In this document: in pieces, positions 34,401 through 46,271 of the stretch
Layout: each line of letters opens with the position of its first letter
Numbering within the stretch: position 1 is the stretch's first letter
NCBI GenBank assembly: GCA_032768795.1
Contig: CP136490.1
Coordinates: 4,898,001-4,962,000 of the forward strand
Source: Tremella fuciformis
Lineage: Eukaryota > Basidiomycota > Tremellomycetes > Tremellales > Tremellaceae
DNA: 64,000 nucleotides
Reading direction: 5' to 3'
Program-made: the position numbers and the translations under genes
Notes under the pieces: generated by a model
What the model was told of the DNA's origin: nothing
What the model saw: the letters and a program-made list of their open reading frames with translations, nothing else
Databases searched by the model: none

Positions 34401-35328
34401 AGGCAATTGAACAGGCGGGTCAAGGACCAGAGGTGAGCTGGTCAGGACTTGCGGTGAACCCATCTCCAAGCCAGCAGTCAACAGGGGCAGGGGTGGCTCA
34501 GGGATTATGTGATAAGTGTCGAGCTCGTGTTGCTGGATTGCCGATCCAGGGCGCCGTTTTTGAAGTTTGCTTGAAGTCCCGGCCTCGCCTCGAGAGTGCA
34601 GACTTGTCCTGCGAGCGGCGGCAGGCCTAGCGAGGAGAGACTGAAGCGAGCTATTGCTCGACTCTGACAGGAAGGATGACGGCCTCGTGGATCTGTTGAA
34701 GGCGAGAGCGGTGTCTGCAAGCGGGGCTGACAGGAGTCGGGCATCCGGTTCAGCGGCAAAGGCGGGTCTTTTCTGCTCCCAGGAGGATCGCGAGCGGGAT
34801 GGGGAACCAACAGCTGAGGCTGTGGTCGTCGTTGTCAGGAGCGGCGGGGCAGTCTGAGCAGGCTTGACACGGAGAGGAAAGGCCTCGGCGCCGCTACCAC
34901 GCGGTCAGCGCGACGTACAGAGCATGCCTCTGGGAGACAAGCACACACCTTGCCACGCCTGGCATCGCAGACCCGCTTGAGACTGCCTTCACAGGCATGG
35001 CCTCAACAGGCTGTTCCCCACTCCCGCTGTTCTTTCTACTCCGAAAGCTCCTCATGCGCGAAAAACTCCACCCACTTGGCCGAGCAGGACTGGGTTCCCG
35101 CTTGGACTGCGAGGGCTTCCTCGACATCGAGGGCCCCGCCTCCCCGTCGCTCGCATATCCCGCCTGCGCTCGATCTGACAAGGCAGTGCACGTTTGGCCC
35201 ATAGGTAACGACGTCTGAGAAGCGAGCGCCGACCTCGTTTGTGCTAGCGGGATGGGAGGCGGTACGAAGGAGGACGGGGGGTGTCGAGCATGGAGCTGCT
35301 CCTTCGATTTGCGTTTTGTAAGCTTCAT
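31474..35328 (-). CDS. Rho guanine-nucleotide exchange factor (DH domain)
   Basis: Activates a Rho-family GTPase, with likely roles in polarity or cell-wall signalling. The start at 35328 reads MKLTKRKSKEQLHARHPPSS. A Ser/Pro/Arg-rich exon follows, then an intron near 34880-34935, then about 800 more residues of mostly disordered Ser/Thr/Pro sequence (exon beginning GAEAFPLRVKPAQTAPPL). The DH domain begins near 32480 with KAWFVTREIVKGERGYGRLL. It continues through RLPRLLALSLALSARFEADL and TEFARWASEIGGL, and ends in the diagnostic helix IMPIQRASRYRLLFQ. About 65 residues follow to the stop, so there is no room for a PH domain after the DH domain, which is unusual. A PH domain could be missed only if an intron hides it. 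The exact exon borders between 31750 and 32420 are not resolved. Confidence 0.8.
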
Positions 35329-36507
35329 CCCGATCGCTTGGTTCTTGAATTTGGTCGCTGTGCCAGATAAGGGGTGGGAAGTGATGGAAGGGATCTGTCT
35401 GGGGGAGCCGAGGACGCTGATGAGCGTGATTGTGACCGTTTCACAGCGGACTAGAGCGGGCGAGAGCAATCATGAGCGAGAGTTAGGCCGAATATTGGGC
35501 AATGGTCATGTATCATCAGCCCTCTGGGCTGACATTGAGGGTGTTGGGGACGAGCGCGTTGAGAATCTGTATCGATCTCGATTATCGTGAGCACCAGCGG
35601 GTCGGTGACGAGCGGTCGCGAAGGAAGCTGCTGTCTAGTCAGCTTACCTGCTGCACGTCCCCGGGGAGTGCACCCACCGCAGTCCTGCTGCAGACTTGCA
35701 GATCTTGTCTTTTCTCCCACTCCAGTGCTCCAAGACTTGTGCGGGCGTCGATAATTTTGGAGCAGTGAGCACGCGGTGTGATGGCGTCGCCCCCCTCTGC
35801 CGCCGGCGAATGCTCGCTCCTCGCTCCTGGAGTGCTTTTGATGGAGGGCGAATCAAGACAGACGACCGGGAGACAGGTATGACAGAGAGATCCTCTTTGT
35901 CGTCCGCTAGACCATACTGGGACAGATGGGACAGAGCAGTGAGCCAGAGGCAAAGGCAGGCCGGACGCATCATGAAAGGAGCACGCCCCCCCGGGTCCTT
36001 ACTCCTCCTGCCCGTCGTCACGGCCCGTTCGCCGTTCCAGCATTCCAGTAGCCGTGGGCGAGGGCAGGCATCTCGAGGCACCAGGCCAGCTGGCGTTAGT
36101 GGTGGTGCGTCATAGCGATGACCGTGCTCCATCGATGCCCGTTTCTCCTGTGTCCTGTCGACCTGGAAGGGTGGCGTCCATCAGATGGTTAGCACCCGTC
36201 TGAAACGATCATCAGGTCTCGGTCGACCAGCGAGATTTCGTCCGACATTGCACGTGTAATGGTGAGAGCGAAGACAACACAAGCTGAGGAGAGCAATGCA
36301 CGGCTAGCAGAGATAAACGACAAACATGAAGCGAAGAGGAAGGTCGCGCAGCATGCGATTGTTCCATCGTCTCCTTCGGGTGGCGTTTGTGATGTCCATC
36401 TCCATTTAGCGCCTGAGCCCGATTTGCATGAGACCATGCATCATCATGGTCGACCCCATGTACCCCCATCTGAAATGTATATGCACTTGTATTCCGATGT
36501 CCATGCT
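35329..36507. other. Intergenic stretch between the RhoGEF and the large disordered gene
   Basis: About 1.2 kb. It contains the RhoGEF promoter and the 3' end of the next minus-strand gene. The longest frame (36132-35644, minus) has one hydrophobic patch but no motif or splice partner, so I do not call it. Confidence 0.4.
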
Positions 36508-39500
36508 TTACTGCTGCTTATTGTTGCCTCGCCATGTCCGGAATCTCTCAGACATACTTGGTCTTCGATCAAGCGCTGCTTGCTCCCTTTGCCTGGTCGC
36601 TTCCGCCAATTTATGTTCAAGCATGGCGACGGCGTCTTGATCGTCCTCCCCGCTCAGTCTTCCAGAATCCATTGACCTTCGCTGATTCACTTGACCTTCC
36701 GGTTCCACAAACGCCCCTTGAGATCCGAGTAGCGGCGTGCTTCGCTCACCGCTGGAAGGCATCCCATCAGCTGCAGTGTAGAAGCTCGATGGATGAACTC
36801 CGCTGTCTGCACTGCGCCCCGAAACGACGCTCTTGATGCTCCTCGCTCGGGTAGGGGACTGATCGCCTGCGACGGCGGGGAAAGAAGAAGCAACTGGCGA
36901 GTTGATGGCGGTCACTGTGCTGACGGCCGTCGTGGTGCCCTTTGAAAGAGACGGCAAGAAGTTGGATGCACCCTTGACAGTCCGCGTTGACGCGCTGCTA
37001 GCTTTCTTCTTCAGTCTATTTGGTGATCGTGGGGTCCTTCCTGTCTGAGTCGACCCATGCGCAGGTGAGTCGGGTGGATCTAGTGAAGGCGGCGATGCTT
37101 CGATTGTTTGGAGATTGCGGACCGACGGAGAAGAACCGTCTTTCTGCGGAGTCGAACGGAATTTGGATACGAGGCCGGAGAGAGCGAGACGACCTGGCGT
37201 TCGACTACCACCGGCATCGAGGGAATGTCGAGGCGATGGCGAATAGCCCTCGAGAGCAGAATTGGATCGAAGTATATCCGCGGAGCGCCGTTGCGTTGTC
37301 CGAGAATCGTACCTTGATAGCGGGCTGCTCGCTGTCTCAGAGCGTATCACTTGCCCGCGTTGTCGTTCCGGAGAGTAAGGTCGCAGACTTGGTTTGACCG
37401 GATCGAATACCGCTTCTGATCGCGGACCTGCTATGCCCAGGCCTCGCAGCGAGCCGATCGACCCTGAGGCTGGCATTGCATGGTGATCAACCGCGCGTCT
37501 GTGAGCCTTCGGAAGATCCAGCATGATTTGAGTCAGGTCGCGTACGCTCTGATCGCTCGAGCGGCTTGCGTCTCTCAAAAGTGCGCCCAAACGAGCAAGC
37601 TCCTCTTTCACGCCGATCTTGTCGTCCACTTCTATCGAGAGCGAAATCTGAGATGACAATTGCGCGGCTGACCTGAGCGAAGTGCTGACGTTCTCAACGG
37701 AACGAGTAGAAGACAGGAAAGAACGAAGCAGCTCGGCGAAATCTACAGGCAGCTTGATCTCCATGGAGCGGAATGCCTCGACGAGTAGTCGACCATGCTC
37801 GGTCGAGGAGATGGGGAGGTCCATGGACGCGCTAGACCGCCCGGTAAGACTGGTATTGCTTCGCATAGGTCGCGGCTCCGTGACGGGGTGAGATCCGAGC
37901 CGAGAGGAGCCGCGCAGAGTAGTAGGACTGTCCGGCGGCCCTTCATAGATTTGGCGGCGATGCCTGAAAGACTCGATGGGTGCGGTCCGAGGCGCAGCAG
38001 AGTAGTCGCGAACTGACGACATCGAGGTTGTTGAGCGAAGGTGAGACGGTGTCTGGTTGAAACGAGATAGCGGTCGAGCATGCTCGCCTATCACGGACAC
38101 ACTTCGATCCGCCTCCCACTGCCGGTTGTGCTGTTCTCGCTGCCTGTCCATTCGATTAAGAATATCCAGAGGATTCTTCCCGCCCATGTTACTATTTGAG
38201 GGATCGTACGTATTGGCTCCGACAGCGGAGATGGAATCGCCGGGAGCAACGGAAGCAATGCGAGACCTCGTAGAAGCCGAGGATGGCATATCGCGTTCCC
38301 CCACATGTGCTTCCAAATTGAGGCGATTTACTCGGTCGGTCAGAGCAGATTCATTGCTTCCACCGCGCATCGAATATCGATATCGATCGATAGCGCTGCC
38401 AAGGACAGACTCCGCTCGTTGCCGGGCTCGGTCATCGATTGTTCTGGCAAGAGGAAGACCTCTTCCATCTAGGCTTTCCCGCGCACGAGGCAGACCGGCA
38501 ATGGACTCCGACCATTGTCGACGCGTATAACCATCGGAGCGCTTGAGACTCGAATGTCGTTCCAGGCGATCTCTTTCACCGAGAGGTTGCTGGCGCCGCG
38601 CTGGAGACGCGATTTGACTGTCACCGGTTTGTCGCGATATCGTTGGGGAGAGATGTAAATCGATAGGCGAGTCGTTCAGCTTCCGCGAGGAGGACAACGG
38701 GGCGGTCAAAGGGTAAGCGTGCTGGTGAGGAGCTTGGGCTTTAGGGGGAGACGGCGTGAACTACTGTCAGCTTATAGAAATGATTGCAAAACAGGAAGAA
38801 TGCACCAACCCGGTTCCGCTGCGGAACTCTGCGGGCAGAGCCTTTCTTCTGCCACTTGACCCACTGCCACCACTTTTCTCCCGCTGTCTATCAGAAGATC
38901 CCGGCTGTTCCGAGAGGTGCCCTTCCAGAGCCGTTCCTTCGACTGATCTTTCCCTCAGTGTAGCTGATGCCACCACAGCATTCGTGCTCCTGCCGAAAGA
39001 CAGTGATGATGCCCTTGCCCCTGTGTCCGGTCCACCATAAAAGCCATGTCGCTTGGTGGACTGTCCTGGCGTATGGACGTCCATCGATAAACGGGGTGGT
39101 CTAGTCGAGGTCTTGAGCCGTTCCTCTGCCTCGAGGATCCTGTCATCTACTCCCAAGGGAGACGGTTGCTGAGGGCCCTGGCCTCCAGCCACTGGGCCTT
39201 CACGAGCACTGCTGCGCGACAATTGGCGTTCCAGAGGCAAAGAGGGTGATCGTTCGTGAAAGCGCATTTTCTGAGGTGAGGAGGACCTAGATGTAGAAGG
39301 GGAGCTGTATTCCAATGATGTCGGTCCTGCGTCTCCATTCCCGATATTGTCTGTGGATTTTGACGCCGATCTGGAGATTTGGCCTTCGGCGCCGAGAGTC
39401 GTCGAGTCAAGTCGTTTGAGATGGGGCGAAGACGGTTTCGAGCGAGTCGCAGATGGCGAGCCTCTTGCCTTCAACAGGCTCTCACGCAGCCGTGTTTCGG

Positions 39501-40125
39501 AAACCCGAGACGAAGTTGCTGAAGACAGAGATGGGGACCGTCGCGGTCCGGACGAAGTTGAAGAAGTTCGTCGAGGAGGGCGCGGCGGCGAGATATGCGA
39601 AGAAGGGGAGCTTGGGGCCATGTCGAGGGTGGGCAAGGGGGCCGCTGAAGGTGGACCAATGTCGCTGTTGCTTCCCGGTGGACTTGGAAGCCCCGACTTC
39701 GGGTCAACAAGCTTATGAGGGGAGATAGATGTATCGCCGTTCAACGTCGTCCCTGGAGAAGAGTAGTGATCGTGGTCTGGGCCGTCGATGCTCCTTCGTC
39801 TGCTACCCAGCCAGTCCCTCTTGAGATCGAGCGCGGGACTGCCTAGTCCAACGCGAGTACTTGCAAAAACGGTGCTGAATCGAAGTTGAGGCGAACCGGC
39901 GGTTCGCTCGAAATGGTGCGGAGTGGCGGCCGGATCAACGTCGAGTTGGCCGGACTTGGGTAATGCGTAATCGCTGAGAGCACGAGGCGACGCAAGAGTC
40001 GACGGTGTGTTCACAGAGGATGGCGACAGACCGTCAGAGTGCCCAGAGATCGAAGAACGTAATGAAGGCCTCGAGGGATTTTGACGAGGAACAGCCGGAC
40101 CGGTCGGAGTTGTTGGTGACTCCAT
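36508..40125 (-). CDS. Large Ser/Pro-rich unknown protein
   Basis: Not recognised. Two exons joined by a short intron near 38765 give about 1,190 residues, from MESPTTPTGPAVPRQNPSRP to RFRTWRGNNKQQ. The splice reads GTGL then FTPSPPKAQAPHQH, in phase. Most of the protein is Ser/Arg/Pro-rich with many S/T-P sites and basophilic RRxS-like sites (RRRSID, RRRST-type), as in cortical or cytoskeletal scaffolds controlled by kinases. One ordered region stands out at about 37330-37800, helical by composition: LVEAFRSMEIKLPVDFAELL, RSFLSSTRSVENVSTSLRSA, ISLSIEVDDKIGVKEELARL and RDLTQIMLDLPKAH. A C-terminal coiled coil (AMLEHKLAEATRQREQA) follows. The gene lies between the RhoGEF and a MAPKK, which may be coincidence. 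Confidence 0.7.
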
Positions 40126-40709
40126 GACTTGACAGCCAGGGCCAGCCTGACTGATGTGGCGGGCGCCAGCTCTCTCGAAAGGTTATAGCTGATGGGCGCG
40201 AGGAGGCGTATGTGTGCTCTGTTGAGATCCGAGACAAGGGAAGGAGAGGTCTTTGAGGCTTGTAAGCGAAATGTTGACCGTTGTTCACCGAAGAGTACGA
40301 CACTTGCACCTCATCGTGCAGTGCTGCTCCGTCTTGCTATCCACGCGGCTGTAATGAGAGGACGCGGCTGGCCAAGGTGTTGTTGGGACCGGCCGCAAGT
40401 GAAACTCGTGAATGAGGTGTTTCTGAGGTCAATCTCATCTGCGATCCATGTTGCCGAGAACGCGTCCCAACGCTCGGATCTCCTTGCCTTTTTACGTAAC
40501 AAGCCACGTGGTCAGGTGGAATGACGATCAGAGCGCAGTCGCTCTGTTGCGCTGTTGCACTGTGTCTCTCTCTCTCATTCTTCACCTTTGTTGTGTCTGT
40601 CCTTTCACTTTCAGACCCCCAAGAGTATCCACTGGGATCAGTGTCCGGTACATCGAGGACCGAACAGCTCTCGTCCCGTAATCCTCTCAATCCGTCGCCT
40701 GCCATCGTC
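40126..40709. promoter_or_regulatory. Divergent promoter region of the disordered protein and the MAPKK
   Basis: 584 bases between two start codons on opposite strands. A frame opens upstream of the MAPKK ATG at 40521 but lacks known motifs. It contains a CT-rich tract just before the ATG, which probably is 5' leader. Confidence 0.4.
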
Positions 40710-42421
40710 ATGGCCGAGCCCACCCTCATCAGACCCTCGGTATCCACTGCCCTGCGCGGCGAACATCCCATTCCAGAAACCCCACCTATGCAGTCAACCT
40801 CATCTTTCGCGTCCCCCAAGTCATCTATTTCGCGCAAGAAACCCCTCGGTTTGAGCATCGACAAGGCTATCAAGCCCAGTCGACCGGCACCTGGGGTCCC
40901 TGGTAACGGGAATTCACCATCACCCTGGAAGTCCGAGGCCGATCAATTGAGGGAGGACATAGCACGCCTGCAGTTGTCATCCAAATCCTCATCGTCCGAC
41001 GCGTCGGTGCTCGATAGCCCCATATCATCCTCTCCTACGGCTCCAACAACCCCTGGCTCGGTCAGCACCTCGGGCGAGAAGCCTACCTCGAGGAAGAAGA
41101 GCACTCCCTCGGCCGCCGGAAGGAAGGCAAAGAGAGATAAAGATGGAGAGGATCTGGTGAAGAATGAGGACCTGGAAGTACTCGCGGATCTCGGCGCGGG
41201 AAATGGGGGCACTGTAACGAAAGTCTGGAACAAGAAACGGAAGTGCATCATGGCGCGAAAGGTCCGTCCTATATTTGGCCTATCTCGCTAATCGGCCGCG
41301 AGCAGGAGCTGTGCTGATCTGTCAGCTCATTCTCGTCGACGCCAAGCCATCGGTGAAGAAGCAGATCCTTCGCGAACTGCAAATCATGAACGATTGCGCT
41401 TCGCCTTACATTGTCGGTTATTACGGATGTTTCCCCGTGGACGTGCATGTGGGGATTGTCATGGAATACATGGACGCTGGGTAAGCTCATTCTTTAACCC
41501 TGGTTCAGGCTGGCAACTCTGACGTCGCAAGCTCTCTCGACTACATCTACAGGCACAATGGGGCAGTGCCTATCGGCGTCGTGGGCAAAGTGGCAGAAGC
41601 GGTTCTGAAGGGTCTCATGTACCTGTACGACGTGCACCGAATCATTCACCGAGGTGAGTCGCTCCACCTCCATCGGCCGTCTCCACTCAATCTTCGCAGA
41701 CATCAAGCCGTCCAATATTCTTGCGAACACTGCGGGCGAGATCAAGATCTGCGATTTTGGCGTTTCAGGCGAGCTCATCAACTCGATTGCGAATACGTTT
41801 GTCGGTACCAGCACGTACATGAGCGTGGGTTCGTCTTCTTGTAGGAAGCCTGCCACTGACGGACAGCCTGAACGTATCCAAGGAGCCGCGTATACTATCA
41901 AGTCGGACGTCTGGTCTCTCGGTATCTCGCTGATCGAGCTCGCGCTTGGCCGGTTCCCATTTACCGAAGCAAACGAGAACGAGAGCGACTCGCTTTCCGA
42001 GGATGAGCATGAGCTCTATGACTCGCAAGCAACGTTTGATGCCGATGCCACCCTTCCCTTGGCGACGAAACGACCCGATCTCGATGCAACACCGAAAAGG
42101 GCGAGAAGACGATCAAACGGTGTCAGCTTGGCTGGGGGCGGGTCCACCATGAGCATTCTCGACCTTTTGCAGCACATCGTCAATGAACCTGCACCTAGAC
42201 TGGTCAGTCGAAGGCGACAGTTCCCACCAGAAGCCGTGGAATTCGTAGAAGGCTGCTTGGACAAAGATCCGGGGGTTCGGAAGAGCCCGCAAGACCTGCT
42301 GGTACGCCCATCATTCCCGGCCCAACTTGAGGCTAATAGGCAGGCATCCCCTTGGATTGTCAATTCCAAAGTCACCAAGGACGATTTGCAGGCCTGGGCA
42401 AAACTCACGAAAGAGGAATGA
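40710..42421 (+). CDS. MAP kinase kinase, Ste7 type
   Basis: Dual-specificity kinase that phosphorylates a Fus3/Kss1/Cpk1-type MAP kinase in the pheromone and filamentation cascade. The start is MAEPTLIRPSVSTALRG, with about 150 residues of Ser/Pro-rich leader. The kinase domain begins NEDLEVLADLGAGNGGTVTK (Gly-rich loop) and has MARK with the ATP-binding Lys, then ILRELQIMNDCASPYIVGYY, VMEYMDAG, HRIIHRDIKPSNILAN (HRD), KICDFGVSGELI (DFG) and the activation loop SIANTFVGTSTYMSPERIQG. The Ser and Thr in SIANTF are the sites for the upstream MAPKKK. YTIKSDVWSLGISLIELALG RFPF follows. There is a Ser/Asp-rich insertion between about 42000 and 42150 in the C-lobe, as in Ste7 homologues. The end is LQAWAKLTKEE. 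Fuz7/Ste7 identity rests on the loop and insert. Confidence 0.88.
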
Positions 42422-42700
42422 GCGTGGTGGCTCAAAAGACGAGTGCCGGCAGACCGGGTTGTGTATAGCTTCATCAAAACGCATTGTCTTGTATCCACAA
42501 ACAACTTTGACATTTCTGCCAGCTTTCTTCCAGTACCCCGCATTTGTGTATATGCCACTCTCACTATGCCAACTATTGCCATGCTATGTAACATAGAGGG
42601 GGAGCGGGAGGCCTGACGCACTTAGGTCTCAAGCACGGAAGACATATCACGCAATACCATGCAATGTACAAGATGGCTTATGATACAAGACGTCACGAGA

Positions 42701-44927
42701 TCACACAGACGATACGACACTGGTGGCTGTTCCCTCTCTCAATGTGCGTCTCAACCGCTTGTTCACCTGCGGAAAGAGGCCACTCGCGCCCTTGGGCGCC
42801 TTATAATCGCTATGCGCATCATCGTCGCTCTCACTGTCGCTCTCGCTCTCGCTGACAAGATTGGCGTCGGCCTCGGCCTCCTTGGATGTGGACGCGTCGC
42901 GCTCCTGACCGGGAAGCGGACCGCTGGACGTGCTTGTGCCAGTCCGTTTCCGCTTCTGGACTCTCAGGCGCAACATTGTGCCCGAGGCACCGTCTGTCTC
43001 GTCTGGCGGAACAGACGAGGCGCGGGAAGAGCACTCCGAGTTGGTATCGGGGGCATTGACGACCCCACTCTCCTTGAGCTCTCGCTTAGCCGCTTCTTTG
43101 CCCTCTTTGGCCTTCTGCTTAAGGTTGAGCAGTTCGACGGACGGAGAGGAGGGCTTGTCGGCCTGACGCTCTGCGCGTTCGGCGGAACGAGCACGCACAG
43201 CAGCTTTCATGCCGCCTTCGGCGAGGTCGACCTCTTCCCGGATCAAAGCGAGGCGGGGTGAAGTGGGTGTGGACATGATGGTGGCGACTGGATTGACGAG
43301 GGCCGCGACGCTGACGCGCCGACCATTCTCGATGACAGCCTTGATGGCTTCACGCGCAGCGACTTTGTCTTCGTACCCGGCCTTTCGCGGTCGGCGGCCA
43401 GACAAGCACTTTCGGACGACCTTGGCCTTCGTGCGCGAAGTGATACTGAGGCATGGTCGCACGCGGGGCGTGCATTCGTCCCACATCCCGGCGGCTTTGC
43501 TAATGGACGGCAGGCGAGACGAGCTGCGCGACATGCTGCCGGACGAGGACGGCGAAGAAGGCTCGGGAATCGGTATGACCGCGGACGAGGGCAGTGTAGG
43601 CAGATCGTCAGCATTGGGGATGACTTGCGGTTTGTGGTGGATGAGGCCCGGGACAAAGTCGTCTGGAGTGGCAGTGGGATGACGACGGCCTATATGTGCC
43701 ATGAGATCGGCGAAAGCCGGGCCTTCGTACAGACAGTCTATGCGTCAACTTCCGTGCGTCCATACCACATCGTGTGGACTTACTGAAGGGACATCTGGCG
43801 CTGAAAGACTTCATGTGGATCACAAGACAATGCTTATACACTTCCTCGCGGTTCTTGAACACCTCGGTGCAGCCTTTCCACCCGCACACCACTCTGCCGT
43901 CCGGCGTCGTTGCGCACGGAATGGAGGAGTGCAGGTGTGCGTGATACAAATGCTTCTCGAGGAGTGCCCACGAGTTGAGCACAGCATGGCAAGAGCCCCA
44001 AGAGCAGTGCGTCGGTCTTTTCGTCAGCTCGGTCCGGCTCCTTTTTCTGCTCCACGTCAGAACTCACCGAGCATGCACAAACACCTGAAGCTGGATACGT
44101 CGGACTTTACGCGACTCCTCTTCCCGCTTCGCAGCGGCTTTCGTCTCCTCCATGTTCTTGCGGGCTTGCGCAATGGCCGCTTGCTGCTCGGCAATGAGGT
44201 CGATTGTAGAGGGTATAGCCTTGCTGATTGCAGCATTTGGCGCACGGTGGTCGTACTGTGTGTACGAGGCATGTGCCGGTTGCGCGACTGGCGGAGGCGG
44301 CTGCTGTGCGTACCCGTGATGATGCGGGGCGGCATAACCGTGATGTGGCGCCTGATATCCTGCAGTATGCTGGGCATACATCTGAGCTGCCTGGTGGCGC
44401 TGTGTCCATTTGGCGTCCCTTTGTGCACCCTTTGACGGCTGATATCGGCCTTGAGGTTGCGCCACCGCGGGGCGGGGAGACGCTTGGTAGTGCTGTTGTT
44501 GCTGTTGCTGCTGATGATACTGCTGTCGCGCGACGATCTGCTGCTGGTGTTCGTATCCGCCCGCTCGGCGTGCATCGCCGTACCCGTCGTTCGGATAGGA
44601 AGCTTGTTGAGGATGGCCACCGCCGGAGGGCTGACGAGTGTGGGAGTACACGGGCGCGTGGGTCGGGCGCCCGGCCGCAGAATGGTGTTGCTCATGCGGC
44701 AACAGTCGCGGCTGTGGCGGCGGGGGCGTGTGGTGCCCATACGGACTCTCATGTGGCGCATGCAGTGTCGCGGACCGAGGAGCTGGTGCGTACATCGGAG
44801 AAAATTGTCTTTGGTGTTGCGGGGCGAGTGGCTTGATTGGCGGGGCGGCCGGGCGAGGTTGAGTGTGATCTGGGCGATTCAGCCAATACCCTCGATCCAT
44901 GGTGGAAAGTGCAACAGCGGTGGTCAT
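42701..44927 (-). CDS. Poly-Q CWCH2-type zinc-finger protein
   Basis: Probable nuclear regulator. The start MTTAVALSTMDRGYWLN (44927) or the next Met (44900) begins a Gln/His/Pro-rich exon with a seven-Gln run and YGHHTPPPPQP. It ends with a Lys/Glu helix (AAAKREEESRKVRRIQLQVF). A 5' splice after VHAR joins, in phase, to PTHCSWGSCHAVLNSW ALLEKHLYHAH and VVCGWKGCTEVFKNREEVYKH CLVIH. Both fingers have C-x-W-x2-C followed by C/H spacing of about 12. This is the tandem CWCH2 pattern known from Zic/Gli, ARID2 and Rsc9 proteins. A third Cys-rich stretch SARCPF follows. The last exon is Ser/Arg/Glu-rich with an acidic run SESESDSESDDDAHSD. The 5' end could include an earlier exon near 45370 (MAQVHYEHYRRGW), which I could not join in frame. 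Confidence 0.75.
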
Positions 44928-46271
44928 AAAGTAAGTGGTGCAGCGGGGGGAAACAGGGGAGGCGGGCCGTGTGCTGCAAGAATATAGGGATGGCCGTGCG
45001 AGCGTCTGACGCTGAATCATATGAGAGGAGCGACGGGTTGGCGTGGAAAATGGGGTTGAGACACGAAGAAGCAGGGGGGTCGTGTTGGTTGTAAGGAGCT
45101 GGGTGAAAGGAGGCAGCTCCGCGTAAATGACGCTGCTTCATAGCCAAAAAAGGGGTAAAACGGGTGGCGAAGACGTGTCTCGACTATGAGAGAAAACTCA
45201 CAAGCTACACGGTGGTCCTGCTGAGAGGACACCGCCGAGGTAGGTCGTCCAAGTGGTGTAGCGGGAGGGACCGTCGAACGCGGAAGGGGAGGCGGTAAGG
45301 TCCGCGATCCGGCAAGGGGCGAGGCAAGTGTCGACGACCAGCCGCGACGGTAGTGTTCGTAGTGAACCTGTGCCATCGGTCTTCTGCTTGCGACTTCAGT
45401 GCTCTGCTCACAGTGCTGCAGTTGCTGGGATCTGTACCGGCTATCAAGGTTGATCATGCGGCGGCGATGATAGCGTCCAAGAGAAAGAAAGACCTTTTGG
45501 GCTTGAACCAATATGTCAGTGAACAAAGTAGCGCAGAAGGGCGGTCAGGCCAGACGATCAGAGGCGCTCGACGACAAAGGAAGATTCGTCGGATCACAAA
45601 GGACCGACACGCTCAATGCGGCCGATCGAGACAAGGGGCCACAAAGGACAGACTAGGCTCGAGACGCTCGGCGAGGATGGTGGTACGGGTTTTGGAAGCC
45701 CTGTGGGACGTGACGATCCTCGTTCTAATCGTTTCTTTTGATGCGCGAGATGAACGGAACAAAGCAGATTTGTCGAGGGCCACGCCTGGCCAGAAGGCGG
45801 AGAAGGCAGTCGAGCGTCGGTAGAAGGCCCGTACAAGCGCGAGGCACGTTGAAGGCTTGGCCGGGGATTGAGAGAAGTCCTCAGACGTCTGAGAGAGAGA
45901 AGCCGTTATTGAGCGCCTACGTGCAGTTGACGATAGGATTAGCGGGTCAGATTGGAGGAATGTGAGCAAGGTCGAGGTGAAAGTGCAAAAGTGCATGGGG
46001 TGATTGGCGCGTGAAAGGTCGTAAGGAAGACACAAGGTGTGTCGAGGCAGCTTGACCGGCGGTTCGACCTCGAGGCACCAATCTAATGATATGGGTCTTG
46101 ATCTCGTGCCTCGTTCCGTTGTGTTCCGTTGGATCCTTTGATCTGATCAGTTCCCAAATCAGCACCCGATTATCCGATTCGCGATTCGAAGGTTTCCGCC
46201 AAGCCTCGGGAGAGACTGAATCAGTATGATGGTGGAAAAGCCTTGCCTGCATGCCGATGGAGGCAGACCGT
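44928..46271. other. Intergenic stretch upstream of the zinc-finger gene
   Basis: About 1.3 kb. A minus-strand frame at 45526-45017, including MAQVHYEHYRRGWSSTLASP, might be an upstream exon of the zinc-finger gene. The plus-strand frame at 45353-45823 has no motif. Otherwise nothing is seen. Confidence 0.35.

Noticed and set aside
35644..36132. 162-codon minus-strand ORF with a hydrophobic patch
   Set aside because: The hydrophobic part is internal and Cys-rich, not a signal peptide at the start, and there is no family resemblance. It is probably chance.
45017..45526. Separate gene upstream of the zinc-finger gene
   Set aside because: Protein-like text (MAQVHYEHYRRGW) is short. It could be a first exon, but no in-frame splice to the zinc-finger gene was found, so it is mentioned only as an alternative.
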